Source: Methylacidiphilales bacterium (GTDB lineage Bacteria; Verrucomicrobiota; Verrucomicrobiia; Methylacidiphilales; UBA1321). From it: DNA of 50,047 bases. The position numbers and the translations under genes were made by a program. Positions 32,941 through 41,749 of the stretch are shown here, in pieces. The notes beneath the pieces were generated by a model. The model did not search any database and was not told the origin of the DNA. It saw nothing but the letters and a program-made list of their open reading frames with translations. Within the stretch, counting starts at the first letter, position 1, and every line of letters starts with the position of its first letter. Location of the stretch: positions 1 through 50,047 of the forward strand of contig JAMFSY010000101.1 in assembly GCA_026225555.1 (NCBI GenBank). Reading direction: 5' to 3'.

Positions 32941-33683
32941 TGAGCAAGCTGCTCCCGGATGGAATGAGCATCCGCTGGCTTGGCCACGCGACATTCATCA
33001 TTGAAGGACCCGGGCAGAAATTCCTGCTTGATCCGTTCCTGAAGGAAAATCCCAAGTTCCCCAGGGAGCTCGAAGCCGAGCTCTTTGCGCCCGGAGCGTT
33101 TGATGCCCTGCTGGTCACGCATCCCCACTACGACCACTTTGCCGATGTGCTTCCTCTCCTCGAGGGCGATCCGGCCCTGAAAGTCGTCACCCAGTTCGAC
33201 ATCGGAGAATGGCTCAAGGCCGGTGGAATCAAGGACGAGCAGATCGTCGGCATGAACACCGGTGGCACGCTGCCCTTTGGCGGAGTCCGCATCACCATGG
33301 TGCCCGCGGTCCATACCAGCTCGGTCCAGGAAAACGGCGTGCAGCGAGCCCTCGGCTTTCCGATCGGTTACGTGCTCCGCTTCGCCAACGGCTTCACCCT
33401 CTACGCGACCGGCGACACCGCCGTCACGATGGACATGCAGATCGTGCGCGATCTGTATAAACCCGATCTCGTCATCCTGCCCATCGGCGATTTTTACACC
33501 ATGGGTCCGGAGCAAGCCGCCTATGCGTTGAAGCTGCTCCAGCCCCGCTTTGCTGTCGGATGCCATTTTGATACCTGGGGAGGCATGCCGCCTGGCCGCC
33601 CCGCCGATCTCGAAAAAGAACTGGCCCGTTACCAGATCCCGACGCAAGTTATCTCTTTAAAACCCGGCGAGACGCTCAACTAA
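32940..33683 (+). CDS. UPF0173 metal-dependent hydrolase (metallo-beta-lactamase fold)
   Basis: 247 residues. Metal site THPHYDHFADV (His61, His63, Asp65, His66) and the strand ATGDTAVTMDMQ, with WLGHATFIIEGPG at the start, define the UPF0173 family. The biological substrate is unknown. It lies between the E1-beta and E2 genes of the pyruvate dehydrogenase operon (overlap TGATG on the left, 11 bp on the right), which suggests an accessory role, for instance on a thioester or lactone by-product, as inference only. Confidence 0.88.
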   Translation: MSKLLPDGMSIRWLGHATFIIEGPGQKFLLDPFLKENPKFPRELEAELFAPGAFDALLVTHPHYDHFADVLPLLEGDPALKVVTQFDIGEWLKAGGIKDEQIVGMNTGGTLPFGGVRITMVPAVHTSSVQENGVQRALGFPIGYVLRFANGFTLYATGDTAVTMDMQIVRDLYKPDLVILPIGDFYTMGPEQAAYALKLLQPRFAVGCHFDTWGGMPPGRPADLEKELARYQIPTQVISLKPGETLN

Positions 33684-33694
33684 TTCTTACTTTT

Positions 33695-34975
33695 ATGGCC
33701 AAAGATATTCTCATGCCCCTGCTCAGCCCCTCGATGACCGAGGGCACTCTCGTCAAATGGATCAAGAAGGAAGGCGATGCCATCAAGTCGGGCGACGTCC
33801 TCGCCGAAGTCGAGACCGACAAGGCCACGATGGATCTCGAAGCCTTTGACTCGGGCATCCTCCGCAAGATCCTCGTTCAGGAAGGCGAGCGCGTTCCGAT
33901 CAATTCCCGCATCGGCATCATTGGCGGCAAGGACGAGAAGATCGACGAGTCGGCACCCGCCCCGGAGAAAACCGTGGCCGCTCCCAAGGAAGACGCCGTT
34001 CCCAAACAGGGCCAGGCCAAGGGAGAAACTCCCGCGCCCCAACCCGAATCGAAAACCACCGCCGCGGCCCCCGCTCCCGCCTCCACGTCCGGCACGGGCG
34101 GACGCGTCAAAGCCTCGCCACTGGCCAAGAAGGTCGCAGCCGAGAAGCATGTCGATCTCAGCCGCCTGACCGGCACCGGCCCAGGCGGACGCATCGTGAA
34201 AAACGATGTCCTCAACGCGCCCGCCAACGGTCACGCCCCGCGCGGCGGCGGCTCGCTCTACCCGAGCGGTCCGATCGCCAAGGAAGGCAGCACCAAGCTC
34301 TCCACCATGCGCTCGGTCATCGCCAAGCGCCTGCTGGAAAGCAAGACGACCATCCCCCATTTCTATCTTGAGATCGAGATCGACGCCAAGCCGCTCCTCG
34401 ATCTGCGCGCGCAGCTCAACGATACGCTCGGCAAGCTCACCCCGCCGGTCAAACTCAGCCTGAATGACTTCGTGCTGAAGGCGGCGGCGGAAGCGGTCCG
34501 TCGCGTCCCGGCAGTCAACGCGGCTTTCGAGGGCGACTCGATCCGACAATTCCCCGATGTGCAGCTTTCCTTCGCCGTGGCCATTGCCGAGGGCTTGATC
34601 ACGCCCATCGTGCGCGAGGCGCAGAACAAGTCTCTCGTCCAGATCAGCGCGGAAGCCAAATCGCTCGCCGCAAAAGCCAAGGAAGGCAAGCTCAAGCCGG
34701 AAGAATTCCAGGGCGGCACCTTCACTGTTTCCAATCTCGGCATGCTCGGCATCGACAGCTTCTGCGCCATCATCAATCCCCCGCAGGTCGCCATCCTCGC
34801 CGTCGGTAATATCGTCAAGAAAGCGGTCGTCGGCCCGAATGACGAAATCGTAGTCGGCCATCGCCAAAGCCTCACCCTTTCCTGCGATCATCGCGTCGTC
34901 GATGGCGCGGTGGGCGCGGCCTATCTCAAAGAGCTGCGCGAGCTGCTCGAAAAGCCGGCGCTGCTACTGCTTTAA
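33695..34975 (+). CDS. pdhC: Pyruvate dehydrogenase E2, dihydrolipoyl acetyltransferase
   Basis: 426 residues in the usual order. One lipoyl domain with the lipoyl-Lys in VETDKATMDLEAF (about 44-56), a Pro/Ala-rich linker, the peripheral-subunit-binding domain (VKASPLAKKVAAEKHVDLSR...TGPGGRIVKNDVL, about 130-170) and the catalytic domain ending in LSCDHRVVDGAVGAAYLKEL (active-site His/Asp). It moves acetyl groups to CoA in the complex core. No lpd (E3) gene is next to it. Confidence 0.96.
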   Translation: MAKDILMPLLSPSMTEGTLVKWIKKEGDAIKSGDVLAEVETDKATMDLEAFDSGILRKILVQEGERVPINSRIGIIGGKDEKIDESAPAPEKTVAAPKEDAVPKQGQAKGETPAPQPESKTTAAAPAPASTSGTGGRVKASPLAKKVAAEKHVDLSRLTGTGPGGRIVKNDVLNAPANGHAPRGGGSLYPSGPIAKEGSTKLSTMRSVIAKRLLESKTTIPHFYLEIEIDAKPLLDLRAQLNDTLGKLTPPVKLSLNDFVLKAAAEAVRRVPAVNAAFEGDSIRQFPDVQLSFAVAIAEGLITPIVREAQNKSLVQISAEAKSLAAKAKEGKLKPEEFQGGTFTVSNLGMLGIDSFCAIINPPQVAILAVGNIVKKAVVGPNDEIVVGHRQSLTLSCDHRVVDGAVGAAYLKELRELLEKPALLLL

Positions 34976-34987
34976 GGTTTGGGACAG

Positions 34988-35039
34988 GGGACGGCGCCTG
35001 TGCCGTCCCGCCATTCGAGGACGCGAGGAAAATCGCGTC
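34988..35039. other. Two tandem hairpins between pdhC and the next gene
   Basis: GGGACGGC (34988-34995) pairs perfectly with GCCGTCCC (35002-35009), and GACGCGA (35020-35026) pairs with TCGCGTC (35033-35039). They fill the 71-bp gap between two convergent stop codons, so they could end both transcripts, though no long T-run follows on either strand. Confidence 0.55.
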
Positions 35040-35046
35040 TCGATGC

Positions 35047-36018
35047 TTACGAACGCTCCGGCGTTGGCAGCGGCCCCGTCCGGCGCGCATCCGGTGTCGC
35101 CAAGGGCACGGTTTTGTTCGATGGCTTGGGCCGTTCGATCTTCGCGCGACGCAGCGGCATTCCAGCCACGGGCGACTGCAGGACAAAGATCTTCGAGCGA
35201 CCATCTTCCGTCACCGCTGAGGCAAAAACCGTGCGATAATCGGTTCCACCGAAAGCCAGGGACGTCACATGCCGGGCGGGAAAAGTCACCTGCCCCATCA
35301 GGCGCCGGTCCCCGGCAATTTTCAGAATCACACCTGCATCGCGTCGCGCGGACCAAAGCGTGCCATCGACATCGACGGCTAGACCCGCGGGCGTCCCTTC
35401 GTCGGGCATGCATTCGTGAAAGACCTGACGACTGGTGAGCGCGCCCCGCTTCGCGTCGTACCGGCAGCGACAAATCGTCTTCGTCGTCCCGCAGGTCCAA
35501 TAAAGCACATCACCCTTCTCGTTCCACCCCATGCCGCCCGATTCCCCGGTGCCGCCCAAAACTTTGGCCAACGAACCTCCATCGCCCAACCGGTAGATAC
35601 CGGCGCCGTTGGGCCGGCCATTGCGCAGCGTGCCGACCAAAACCCGGCCATGACTGTCCGCGATCACCTCGTTGAAACGGTCGCCATCGACCCGCACGTT
35701 CTCAACCAGCGGGACGACCTGGGCATGCCGGTCGAAATCGAGCAGCGCGATGTCCTTCTCGCGGAAAAGCAGCCAGGTCCCGTCTTCCTGCGGGAGAAAG
35801 GCACCCACGTTTGGCCCCTCGTAAATCGCGCTCTGCATGCGGGTTTGGAGATTGAAACGCTGCAGGCAGCCCCCGGCCACATCGGTCCACCAAAGCGATT
35901 CGTCGCGCTCGTCCCACCATAGGTTCTGGGCAAACTTGCCCGCGTCCTCCACCAGCACCTCGGGGGCGGCTGGGGGATCGATCACCTGTCCGACCGTCGA
36001 GGCTACTTCTTCAAGCAT
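35047..36018 (-). CDS. SMP-30/gluconolactonase-like beta-propeller protein
   Basis: 323 residues from ATG 36018 (an upstream ATG at 36096 is possible). Repeats of the kind LWWDERDESLWWTDVAGGCLQRFNL, NEVIADSHGRVLVGTLRNGRPNGAGIYRL, GGMGWNEKGDVLYWTCG and GTPAGLAVDVDGTLWSARRD match the six-bladed SMP-30 propeller, including E/N/D positions that bind the metal. Members hydrolyse sugar lactones. The last 50 residues are a Pro/Arg-rich tail. No signal peptide. Sugar specificity is unknown. Confidence 0.85.
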   Translation of the reverse strand: MLEEVASTVGQVIDPPAAPEVLVEDAGKFAQNLWWDERDESLWWTDVAGGCLQRFNLQTRMQSAIYEGPNVGAFLPQEDGTWLLFREKDIALLDFDRHAQVVPLVENVRVDGDRFNEVIADSHGRVLVGTLRNGRPNGAGIYRLGDGGSLAKVLGGTGESGGMGWNEKGDVLYWTCGTTKTICRCRYDAKRGALTSRQVFHECMPDEGTPAGLAVDVDGTLWSARRDAGVILKIAGDRRLMGQVTFPARHVTSLAFGGTDYRTVFASAVTEDGRSKIFVLQSPVAGMPLRRAKIERPKPSNKTVPLATPDARRTGPLPTPERS

Positions 36019-36176
36019 AAGACATCCAGGGCTGCGATAACCGTCATCAAAATTACCCCTCGCCGAGAGGTTGTCGAGTATGGCCTCGGTCCGCATCCCT
36101 TTCTAATTAAAAGTCTGTCATTCTCCCGGGCGCCACGATGACAAGGGCCTTCAGCCGGAGTAACTTCTCCCCATTC

Positions 36177-36884
36177 ATGAGCTTACCTTCCCATCCCATT
36201 CTTGTTACCGGCGGCAATAAAGGCATCGGACTGGAGATCTGCCGCCAATTGGCCCGGCTGCATTATCGAGTTATTCTCAGCGCCCGTTCGCCGGAACGAG
36301 GTCAAGCCGCCGTGGCCAGGTTGGCGGAAGAGGGACTCGAAGTGGAATTCCTTCCTTTGGATGTGGGCGACGAAGCCAGCATCCAGACCGCCACCCGCGA
36401 ACTGGCCCGGCGTCATCCCGCTCTGCAAGCATTGATCAATAACGCCGCGATTGCTCCGGCCCGTTTCGGAACAATCCTCGATGCCACCGCCAGGGAAATC
36501 AGCGAGACCTTTACCATCAACACGCTTGGCCCCATCCTGCTCATTCAGGCTTTGCTTCCGCTGCTCAAGGCGGGAAAACCTTCCCGCGTGATCAACGTCA
36601 GCAGTCGATTGGGGTCCGTGCAGGACATGACGGATGGCTGGGCCGCCTACGGCATCTCCAAGGCCGCCCTAAACGCGGCCACCCGCAAGCTCGCACCGGC
36701 GCTGGCTCCGCAGGGGGTCAGCATTAACGTTGCTTCGCCTGGCTGGGTGCAAACGGAAATGGGCGGCCAGGAGGCCCCGCTCAGTGTGGAAAAAGGAGCC
36801 CGCAATATCGTCCGGTTGATCACAGAATTCCCTCACGATGTGACCAACCGTTTCTTCGGGGAAAAGGACGAAATTCCATGGTGA
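36177..36884 (+). CDS. Short-chain dehydrogenase/reductase (carbonyl reductase-like)
   Basis: 235 residues from ATG 36177. The cofactor site TGGNKGIGLEICRQL, the NNAAIA strand and the catalytic Ser (NVSSRLGS), Tyr-x-x-x-Lys (YGISKAAL) are all present. The TGGNKGIG form and the C-terminal SPGWVQTEMGG resemble carbonyl reductases and NADP-using members. The substrate is unknown. The earlier ATG at 36138 gives a less usual N-terminus. Confidence 0.88.
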   Translation: MSLPSHPILVTGGNKGIGLEICRQLARLHYRVILSARSPERGQAAVARLAEEGLEVEFLPLDVGDEASIQTATRELARRHPALQALINNAAIAPARFGTILDATAREISETFTINTLGPILLIQALLPLLKAGKPSRVINVSSRLGSVQDMTDGWAAYGISKAALNAATRKLAPALAPQGVSINVASPGWVQTEMGGQEAPLSVEKGARNIVRLITEFPHDVTNRFFGEKDEIPW

Positions 36885-37021
36885 TCGTCGACTAATTTGT
36901 CTCTCGATAACAAGGTTCTTATCGCCCTTTTTTGCCTCTAAGGCGCGGCCACATGGACATTTTCTTCATCGGGTTTTCAATCCCGTTTGCCATCGAGACA
37001 GGCTCTGTGTAATGTCCCCGG

Positions 37022-38431
37022 ATGTCCGCGACCGAAGCCATCCCCGCCTCCGCCACAACTGCCAGCGAATCGACCGCGGCCAAGCCGATCAACAAGTCCC
37101 ACCCACACATCGTGATTCTCGGTGGCGGCTTTGGCGGCATGAATTTCGCCAAGTCCCTGCGCAACACCCACGCGCGCATTACCCTGATTGACCGGCAGAA
37201 CCATCACCTGTTTCAACCGCTCCTTTACCAGGTGGCCACGGCGACCCTTTCCTCCGTGGAAATCGCCAAGCCGCTCCGCTCGATCTTCAGCGCGAACGAA
37301 AACATTTGCTGCGAACTGGCCGAAGTTCAGGCCATCGATCTCAAGACCCGCACGGTCATCCTTCCCGATCATAGTGTGACCTATGATTACCTGATCGTCG
37401 CGCTCGGCGGCGTCACCAGTTATTTCGGTCATCCGGAATGGGCGGAACATGCGCCCGGATTGAAGTCGATCAATGACGCGCTCCGCATCCGCCGCGAGAT
37501 TCTCTACGCGTTCGAGAAGGCCGAACTCACCAAGGATCCCGATGAACTGAAAAAGCTGATGACCATCGTGATCGTCGGCGGCGGGCCCACCGGCGTCGAG
37601 CTCGCGGGTGCCTGCAAGGAACTCGGCCGCTACGTCATGCGCCATGATTTCCGCCGCATCGATCCGACCAAGGTCCGCGTCATCCTGATCGAAGCGGCCG
37701 ACCGCATTCTGATGCACCTGCCCCGCGATCTTTCCGCCAGCGCCCAGCGCCAGCTGGAATCGATCGGCGTGGAAGTCCGGCTCAACACCATGGTCAAGGA
37801 CATCAAGGGCCATACCGTCGTCGTCTCGGCCAAGGAAAACCCCGATGTGCTGGAAACCATCGGCGCGGCCTCCATCGTCTGGGCGGCCGGTGTCGCGGCC
37901 AATCCGATCACGCGTACCCTCGGCGTCGATATCGATCGCGCCGGTCGCATCAAGGTGAACCCCGATCTCAGCGTTCCCAGCTATCCCGAAGTCTTCGCCA
38001 TTGGCGACATCGCCTTCATCCAAAACAAGGACGGCACCCCGGTCCCGGGCGTCTCGCCCGCCGCGATCCAGATGGGCCAATACGTTTCTCAGGTGATCGA
38101 AACCGAAATGGCCGATCCGCAGTTGCGCCCCGATCAGCGCGAGCCGTTCAAGTACTGGGACAAGGGCACGATGGCGACCATCGGCCATTCCCATGCGGTG
38201 GCCATGCTCGGCCCGATCAAGTTCAGCGGCTTCTTCGCCTGGCTGACTTGGTTGTTGGTACACTTGCTCTTCCTCGTCGGTTTCACGAACAAGGTCACCG
38301 TGATCATCCGCTGGGTCTGGGCCTTCTTCACCCGCCGCCAGGGCGCGCGCGTGATCACGGCCAACGATGGTCGTGGCACGACGCCCTCGACTCTGACGCC
38401 GCCGGTACCCGTTCCGACCAAGACGACCTAA
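37022..38431 (+). CDS. ndh: Type II NADH:quinone oxidoreductase
   Basis: 469 residues. FAD-binding start HIVILGGGFGGMNFAKSLRN, DRQNHHLFQPLLYQVATATLS, second nucleotide-binding loop IVIVGGGPTGVELAGACKEL, VWAAGVAANPITRTLG and VFAIGDIAFIQ. A hydrophobic segment near the C-terminus (FFAWLTWLLVHLLFLVGFTN) likely binds it to the membrane. It oxidises NADH without proton pumping, as a second entry point beside complex I. A terminator follows. Confidence 0.95.
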   Translation: MSATEAIPASATTASESTAAKPINKSHPHIVILGGGFGGMNFAKSLRNTHARITLIDRQNHHLFQPLLYQVATATLSSVEIAKPLRSIFSANENICCELAEVQAIDLKTRTVILPDHSVTYDYLIVALGGVTSYFGHPEWAEHAPGLKSINDALRIRREILYAFEKAELTKDPDELKKLMTIVIVGGGPTGVELAGACKELGRYVMRHDFRRIDPTKVRVILIEAADRILMHLPRDLSASAQRQLESIGVEVRLNTMVKDIKGHTVVVSAKENPDVLETIGAASIVWAAGVAANPITRTLGVDIDRAGRIKVNPDLSVPSYPEVFAIGDIAFIQNKDGTPVPGVSPAAIQMGQYVSQVIETEMADPQLRPDQREPFKYWDKGTMATIGHSHAVAMLGPIKFSGFFAWLTWLLVHLLFLVGFTNKVTVIIRWVWAFFTRRQGARVITANDGRGTTPSTLTPPVPVPTKTT

Positions 38432-38455
38432 CCGGTCGAGGGTCTTTGCGCCAAA

Positions 38456-38490
38456 GCCGTCCGCCTTCGGGTGGGCGGCTTTTGCTTTTT
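38456..38490 (+). terminator. Rho-independent terminator after ndh
   Basis: GCCGTCCGCC (38456-38465) pairs with GGTGGGCGGC (38470-38479) through 10 pairs, two of them G-U, closing on a very stable UUCG tetraloop. TTTTGCTTTTT follows. Confidence 0.88.
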
Positions 38491-38512
38491 AGTGCTAGAT
38501 TGGGTGACTGCC

Positions 38513-38878
38513 ATGATGCGTTCCTCCATTTTCGTCAGCGAACCGCTTATCCCCTTGGATGGGAGTTTCGATACCTCCAGGATGGCGATGGGCGAGCCGG
38601 GCCTGCCCCGCGTTTTCCGCTGGCGCAAAAAGGAATGGCTCATCGTGGAGGTGCTGGAGAGTTGGAAGGAGCACGGCGATTGCGCGCATGGCAGCGGCGA
38701 GCGTTATGTGCGGAAGCATGTCTATCGCGTCCGGACCAACGCCGGGCCAATCTTGCGCCTCTATTTTCAACGCAGCTTTGGACGCGGCAAATTCCGGATC
38801 AAATCCCGCTGGTGGGTGCATAGCATCGAGGAGGACGCAAAGGGACTCGCCTCCCCGCCAAAACGATTGGCAGACTGA
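38513..38878 (+). CDS. DUF6504-like small protein
   Basis: 121 residues. Pattern: FRWRKKEWLIVEVLESWKEHG, YRVRTNAGPILRLYF and KSRWWVHSI, i.e. W-rich strands and a 'YRVRT..G...LY' segment as in DUF6504 proteins, which I recall near translesion-synthesis genes. A dnaE2-type gene lies about 10.5 kb away, too far to claim a link. Two adjacent ATG codons (38513, 38516) are possible starts. It ends 4 bp before the next gene, so the two are probably co-transcribed. Confidence 0.6.
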   Translation: MMRSSIFVSEPLIPLDGSFDTSRMAMGEPGLPRVFRWRKKEWLIVEVLESWKEHGDCAHGSGERYVRKHVYRVRTNAGPILRLYFQRSFGRGKFRIKSRWWVHSIEEDAKGLASPPKRLAD

Positions 38879-38882
38879 GCCC

Positions 38883-39929
38883 ATGGCCGTCCCCTCACGC
38901 TTCGATTTTGCCAGTGACAACACCGCGGGCATTTGTCCCGAAGCGTGGGATGCCTGCGCGCGCGCCAACGCGGATTACGCCCCTTCCTACGGCAACGACG
39001 CCTGGACCGAACGCGCCGCCAATCTCCTCCGGGAACTTTTCGAGACCGATTGTGAAGTCTTCTTCGTCTTCAACGGGACCTCGGCCAACTCGCTCGCGCT
39101 CGCTTCCTGTTGCCAGTCTTATCACAGCGTCATTTGTCATGAGCATGCCCACATCATGGATGACGAATGCGGCGCGCCGGAATTTTTCTCCAATGGCACG
39201 AAGCTTCTCGGCGCTCCCGGCGAGCACGCCAAGATCTCGCCGGAAGGCGTGGCCCTTCTCGCCTCCAAGCGGACCGATATTCATTATCCCAAGCCGCGCG
39301 TCGTCAGCCTGACCCAATCGACCGAACTCGGTACCGTCTACCAGTTGGACGAACTTCGGCAACTGCGCGAAACGACGGAGCGCTTCAACCTGGTCACGCA
39401 TATGGATGGCGCGCGCTTCGCCAACGCGGTCGCCTCGCTCGGGATCAGTCCCAAGGCGGCGACCTGGCAGGCCGGAATCGATGTCCTCTGCTTCGGTGGG
39501 ACGAAGCTCGGCATGGCGAATTGTGAAGCCGTGATTTTCTTCCAACGCGAACTGGCCCGCGATTTCGAATATCGGTGCAAACAGGCGGGACAACTTGCCT
39601 CGAAGATGCGTCTCCTCTCCGCCGGCTGGGTCGGTCTGCTCGAGAACGGCGCGTGGTTGAAGCACGCCCATCACGCCAATCGTTGCGCGCGGCTTCTCGC
39701 CTCACGCCTCGAATCGGAATTGGGACTCAAGCTGGCCCATCCCGTTGAGGCCAATGCGGTCTTCGTGAATTTCCCGCCGCCCCTGGCCCAGGGCCTGCGG
39801 GAGCGGGGCTGGCTTTTCTATAGTTTCATCGGGAGCGGCACGGCCCGTTTCATGTGTTCCTGGCGCACCTCCGAAGCGGAGATCGCGGCGCTGATTTCTG
39901 ATCTGGCGGCCATTCAAAAAAGCGCCTAA
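38883..39929 (+). CDS. ltaE: Low-specificity L-threonine aldolase-like protein
   Basis: 348 residues. PLP-enzyme of the beta-eliminating lyase family that splits threonine to glycine and acetaldehyde. Seen: FASDNTAGICPEAWDACARA, the PLP-Lys in DVLCFGGTKLGM, HMDGARFANAVASLG and YGNDAWTERAANLLRELFE. The usual entry motif DTvT is replaced by DNTAG, as in a known subgroup. Related enzymes acting on other beta-hydroxy amino acids cannot be excluded. Confidence 0.88.
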   Translation: MAVPSRFDFASDNTAGICPEAWDACARANADYAPSYGNDAWTERAANLLRELFETDCEVFFVFNGTSANSLALASCCQSYHSVICHEHAHIMDDECGAPEFFSNGTKLLGAPGEHAKISPEGVALLASKRTDIHYPKPRVVSLTQSTELGTVYQLDELRQLRETTERFNLVTHMDGARFANAVASLGISPKAATWQAGIDVLCFGGTKLGMANCEAVIFFQRELARDFEYRCKQAGQLASKMRLLSAGWVGLLENGAWLKHAHHANRCARLLASRLESELGLKLAHPVEANAVFVNFPPPLAQGLRERGWLFYSFIGSGTARFMCSWRTSEAEIAALISDLAAIQKSA

Positions 39930-40025
39930 TCGCCGGATCGTTTTTACACAAAAAGCGTAAAAGCTTTGTGTCGATTCGCCGTCATTCTCCTCGCGGCTCT
40001 CCTCATTCTCCGTTAAAAGATCACC

Positions 40026-40844
40026 ATGCAAATTTATCGCATTCGCGATAGCGCTCATCGCGCGCGTCTGGCGACTTCGGAAGATGGGAAGACTTTCTTT
40101 GGATTGAGCGGCGATCTGTCCTGCGGAGAGGTCAAGATCACAAACGAACGGCTCGAGGTGGATGCGATCCTCGCCCCGGTCGAGCCGCCGACGATCTATT
40201 GCGTCGGCCTCAATTACCGCAAGCATGCGGAAGAAACCGGCGCGAAGATTCCGGAATATCCGGTCATCTTCATGAAGAGTCCCACGACCGTGCAGGACCC
40301 CGGGCAGCCCATTTTTTTACCGCGCCATTTGCGGAGTGAGCAGGTCGATTTCGAGGCCGAGCTGGCCATCATCATCGGGTGCGAATGCAAAAATGTCTCG
40401 CGAGAGAACGCCCTGAATTATGTCCTCGGCTATACGATCGCCAACGACGTGAGCGCGCGCGATTGGCAGAAGACGTGGGGCGGTTCGCAATGGTGCCGCG
40501 GCAAGGGCTTCGACACGTTTTGCCCGCTGGGCCCGGCCTTCGTGACGCGGGACAGTGTGCCCAATCCGAACAACCTCGCCATCTCCACCCGGGTGAATGG
40601 CGAGATCATGCAGCAGAGCAATACGCGCGACATGATTTTTTCCGTGCCGGAGATCATCGAATTCCTCAGCGGCAGCACCACCCTGGCAGCCAACACCGTG
40701 ATCCTGACTGGAACGCCCGAAGGCGTGGGCATGGGCCGGAAACCGCCGCTATTTCTCAAGCCGGGCGATCTCGTGGAACTCGAGATCGAGGGCATCGGCG
40801 TCCTCCGCAACCCGGTCGCCGAAGAAGCGGCAAGCGCGGTCTAG
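40026..40844 (+). CDS. Fumarylacetoacetate hydrolase family protein
   Basis: 272 residues. Core motifs: YCVGLNYRKHAEETGAKIPE, VIFMKSPTTVQDPG, the metal ligands VDFEAELAIIIG, NDVSARDW and ILTGTPEGVGMGRKPP. The N-terminal 60 residues are the typical small domain. Family members include fumarylpyruvate hydrolase, oxaloacetate tautomerase and similar enzymes of C-C bond cleavage; the substrate is not certain. Confidence 0.9.
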   Translation: MQIYRIRDSAHRARLATSEDGKTFFGLSGDLSCGEVKITNERLEVDAILAPVEPPTIYCVGLNYRKHAEETGAKIPEYPVIFMKSPTTVQDPGQPIFLPRHLRSEQVDFEAELAIIIGCECKNVSRENALNYVLGYTIANDVSARDWQKTWGGSQWCRGKGFDTFCPLGPAFVTRDSVPNPNNLAISTRVNGEIMQQSNTRDMIFSVPEIIEFLSGSTTLAANTVILTGTPEGVGMGRKPPLFLKPGDLVELEIEGIGVLRNPVAEEAASAV

Positions 40845-40864
40845 CTGCCCTGCTATTGTTTTTC

Positions 40865-41749
40865 ATGAATCTCGATATTTATCATCGCATCCTGGCCGGT
40901 GAGGCTTTGACCTTCGTCCTTTCGCCGCGCGCGCTCTGGAGTCTTTCCGGGCCCGATGCCGAACGCTACCTCAACGGCCAGATCACCAACGACATGGCCA
41001 AACTCACCGATGGCCAGAGTTGCTACGCCGCCGTTTGCACAGCGAAAGGACGCATGGAAGGCGACGTCTTCATCGCGCTGCACGATAGCCGGTTTTATCT
41101 CGACGCCGAAAACGAACTGCATGAAAGCCTGGGTGCGCGTCTGGAAAAATATCTCATCGCCGACGATGCCGTCTTCGAGGATATCGTTGGTCTCTGGAGC
41201 CTGAGCCACGTCTTCGGCGCACAGGCCCCGGAAATCGAGGCCGGTTTTATCATCCCCCGTTCGCGTTATGGCGTACCGGGACATGACGTTTGGGTGCCGA
41301 GTTGCGGCGCCGCTGTCGTCGGAGAGCGAGTCCCGGCGGAGGTCGTGGAAACCCTGCGCCTGGAGCATGGAATTCCTCTTTGGGGCAAGGAATTGACCGT
41401 GAATACGCTGCCGCCCGAGGCCGGCCCGCATCTCCTGGAATCAATCAGCTACACCAAAGGCTGCTATGTCGGCCAGGAAACCATCGCCCGGCTCAAGAGC
41501 GTCGGGCACGTCAATCGCACGCTCGTTTTTCTTCGCTCGGACTCATCTGCCTTTCCCGAGCCGGCCACCAAACTGACCCAAGAGGGACACGACGCGGGCA
41601 GCGTGACCAGCACTGGATTCTCGCCCCAATTGGAACGAGGCATTGCCCTCGGCTACGTCTCCCGCACCCTGGCAGTCGAGGGAACTGTGCTTGAGGCCGG
41701 CGACCTGAAATTAACCGTAACCGCACCCCTACTTTCGAAAGGTTCTTAA
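40865..41749 (+). CDS. ygfZ: YgfZ/GcvT-like folate-binding protein
   Basis: 294 residues. Folate-dependent helper in iron-sulfur enzyme maintenance (related to GcvT). Seen: LSGPDAERYLNGQITNDMAKL, RMEGDVFIAL and the signature KGCYVGQETIARLKSVGHV (conserved Cys at about 199). It begins 20 bp after the FAH gene and its stop overlaps the next gene (TAATG). Several Fe-S proteins in the window (complex I, QueG) could be clients, as inference. Confidence 0.92.
   Translation: MNLDIYHRILAGEALTFVLSPRALWSLSGPDAERYLNGQITNDMAKLTDGQSCYAAVCTAKGRMEGDVFIALHDSRFYLDAENELHESLGARLEKYLIADDAVFEDIVGLWSLSHVFGAQAPEIEAGFIIPRSRYGVPGHDVWVPSCGAAVVGERVPAEVVETLRLEHGIPLWGKELTVNTLPPEAGPHLLESISYTKGCYVGQETIARLKSVGHVNRTLVFLRSDSSAFPEPATKLTQEGHDAGSVTSTGFSPQLERGIALGYVSRTLAVEGTVLEAGDLKLTVTAPLLSKGS

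Noticed and set aside
30824-34891. Long open frames on the minus strand opposite the pdh genes
   Set aside because: They mirror the GC-rich codon pattern of the plus-strand genes, lack recognisable domains, and the plus-strand proteins are clear pyruvate dehydrogenase components.
39947-39972. Terminator after the threonine aldolase gene
   Set aside because: ACACAAA and TTTGTGT can pair, but the stem has bulges and no T-run follows on the plus strand; the T-run lies before it.
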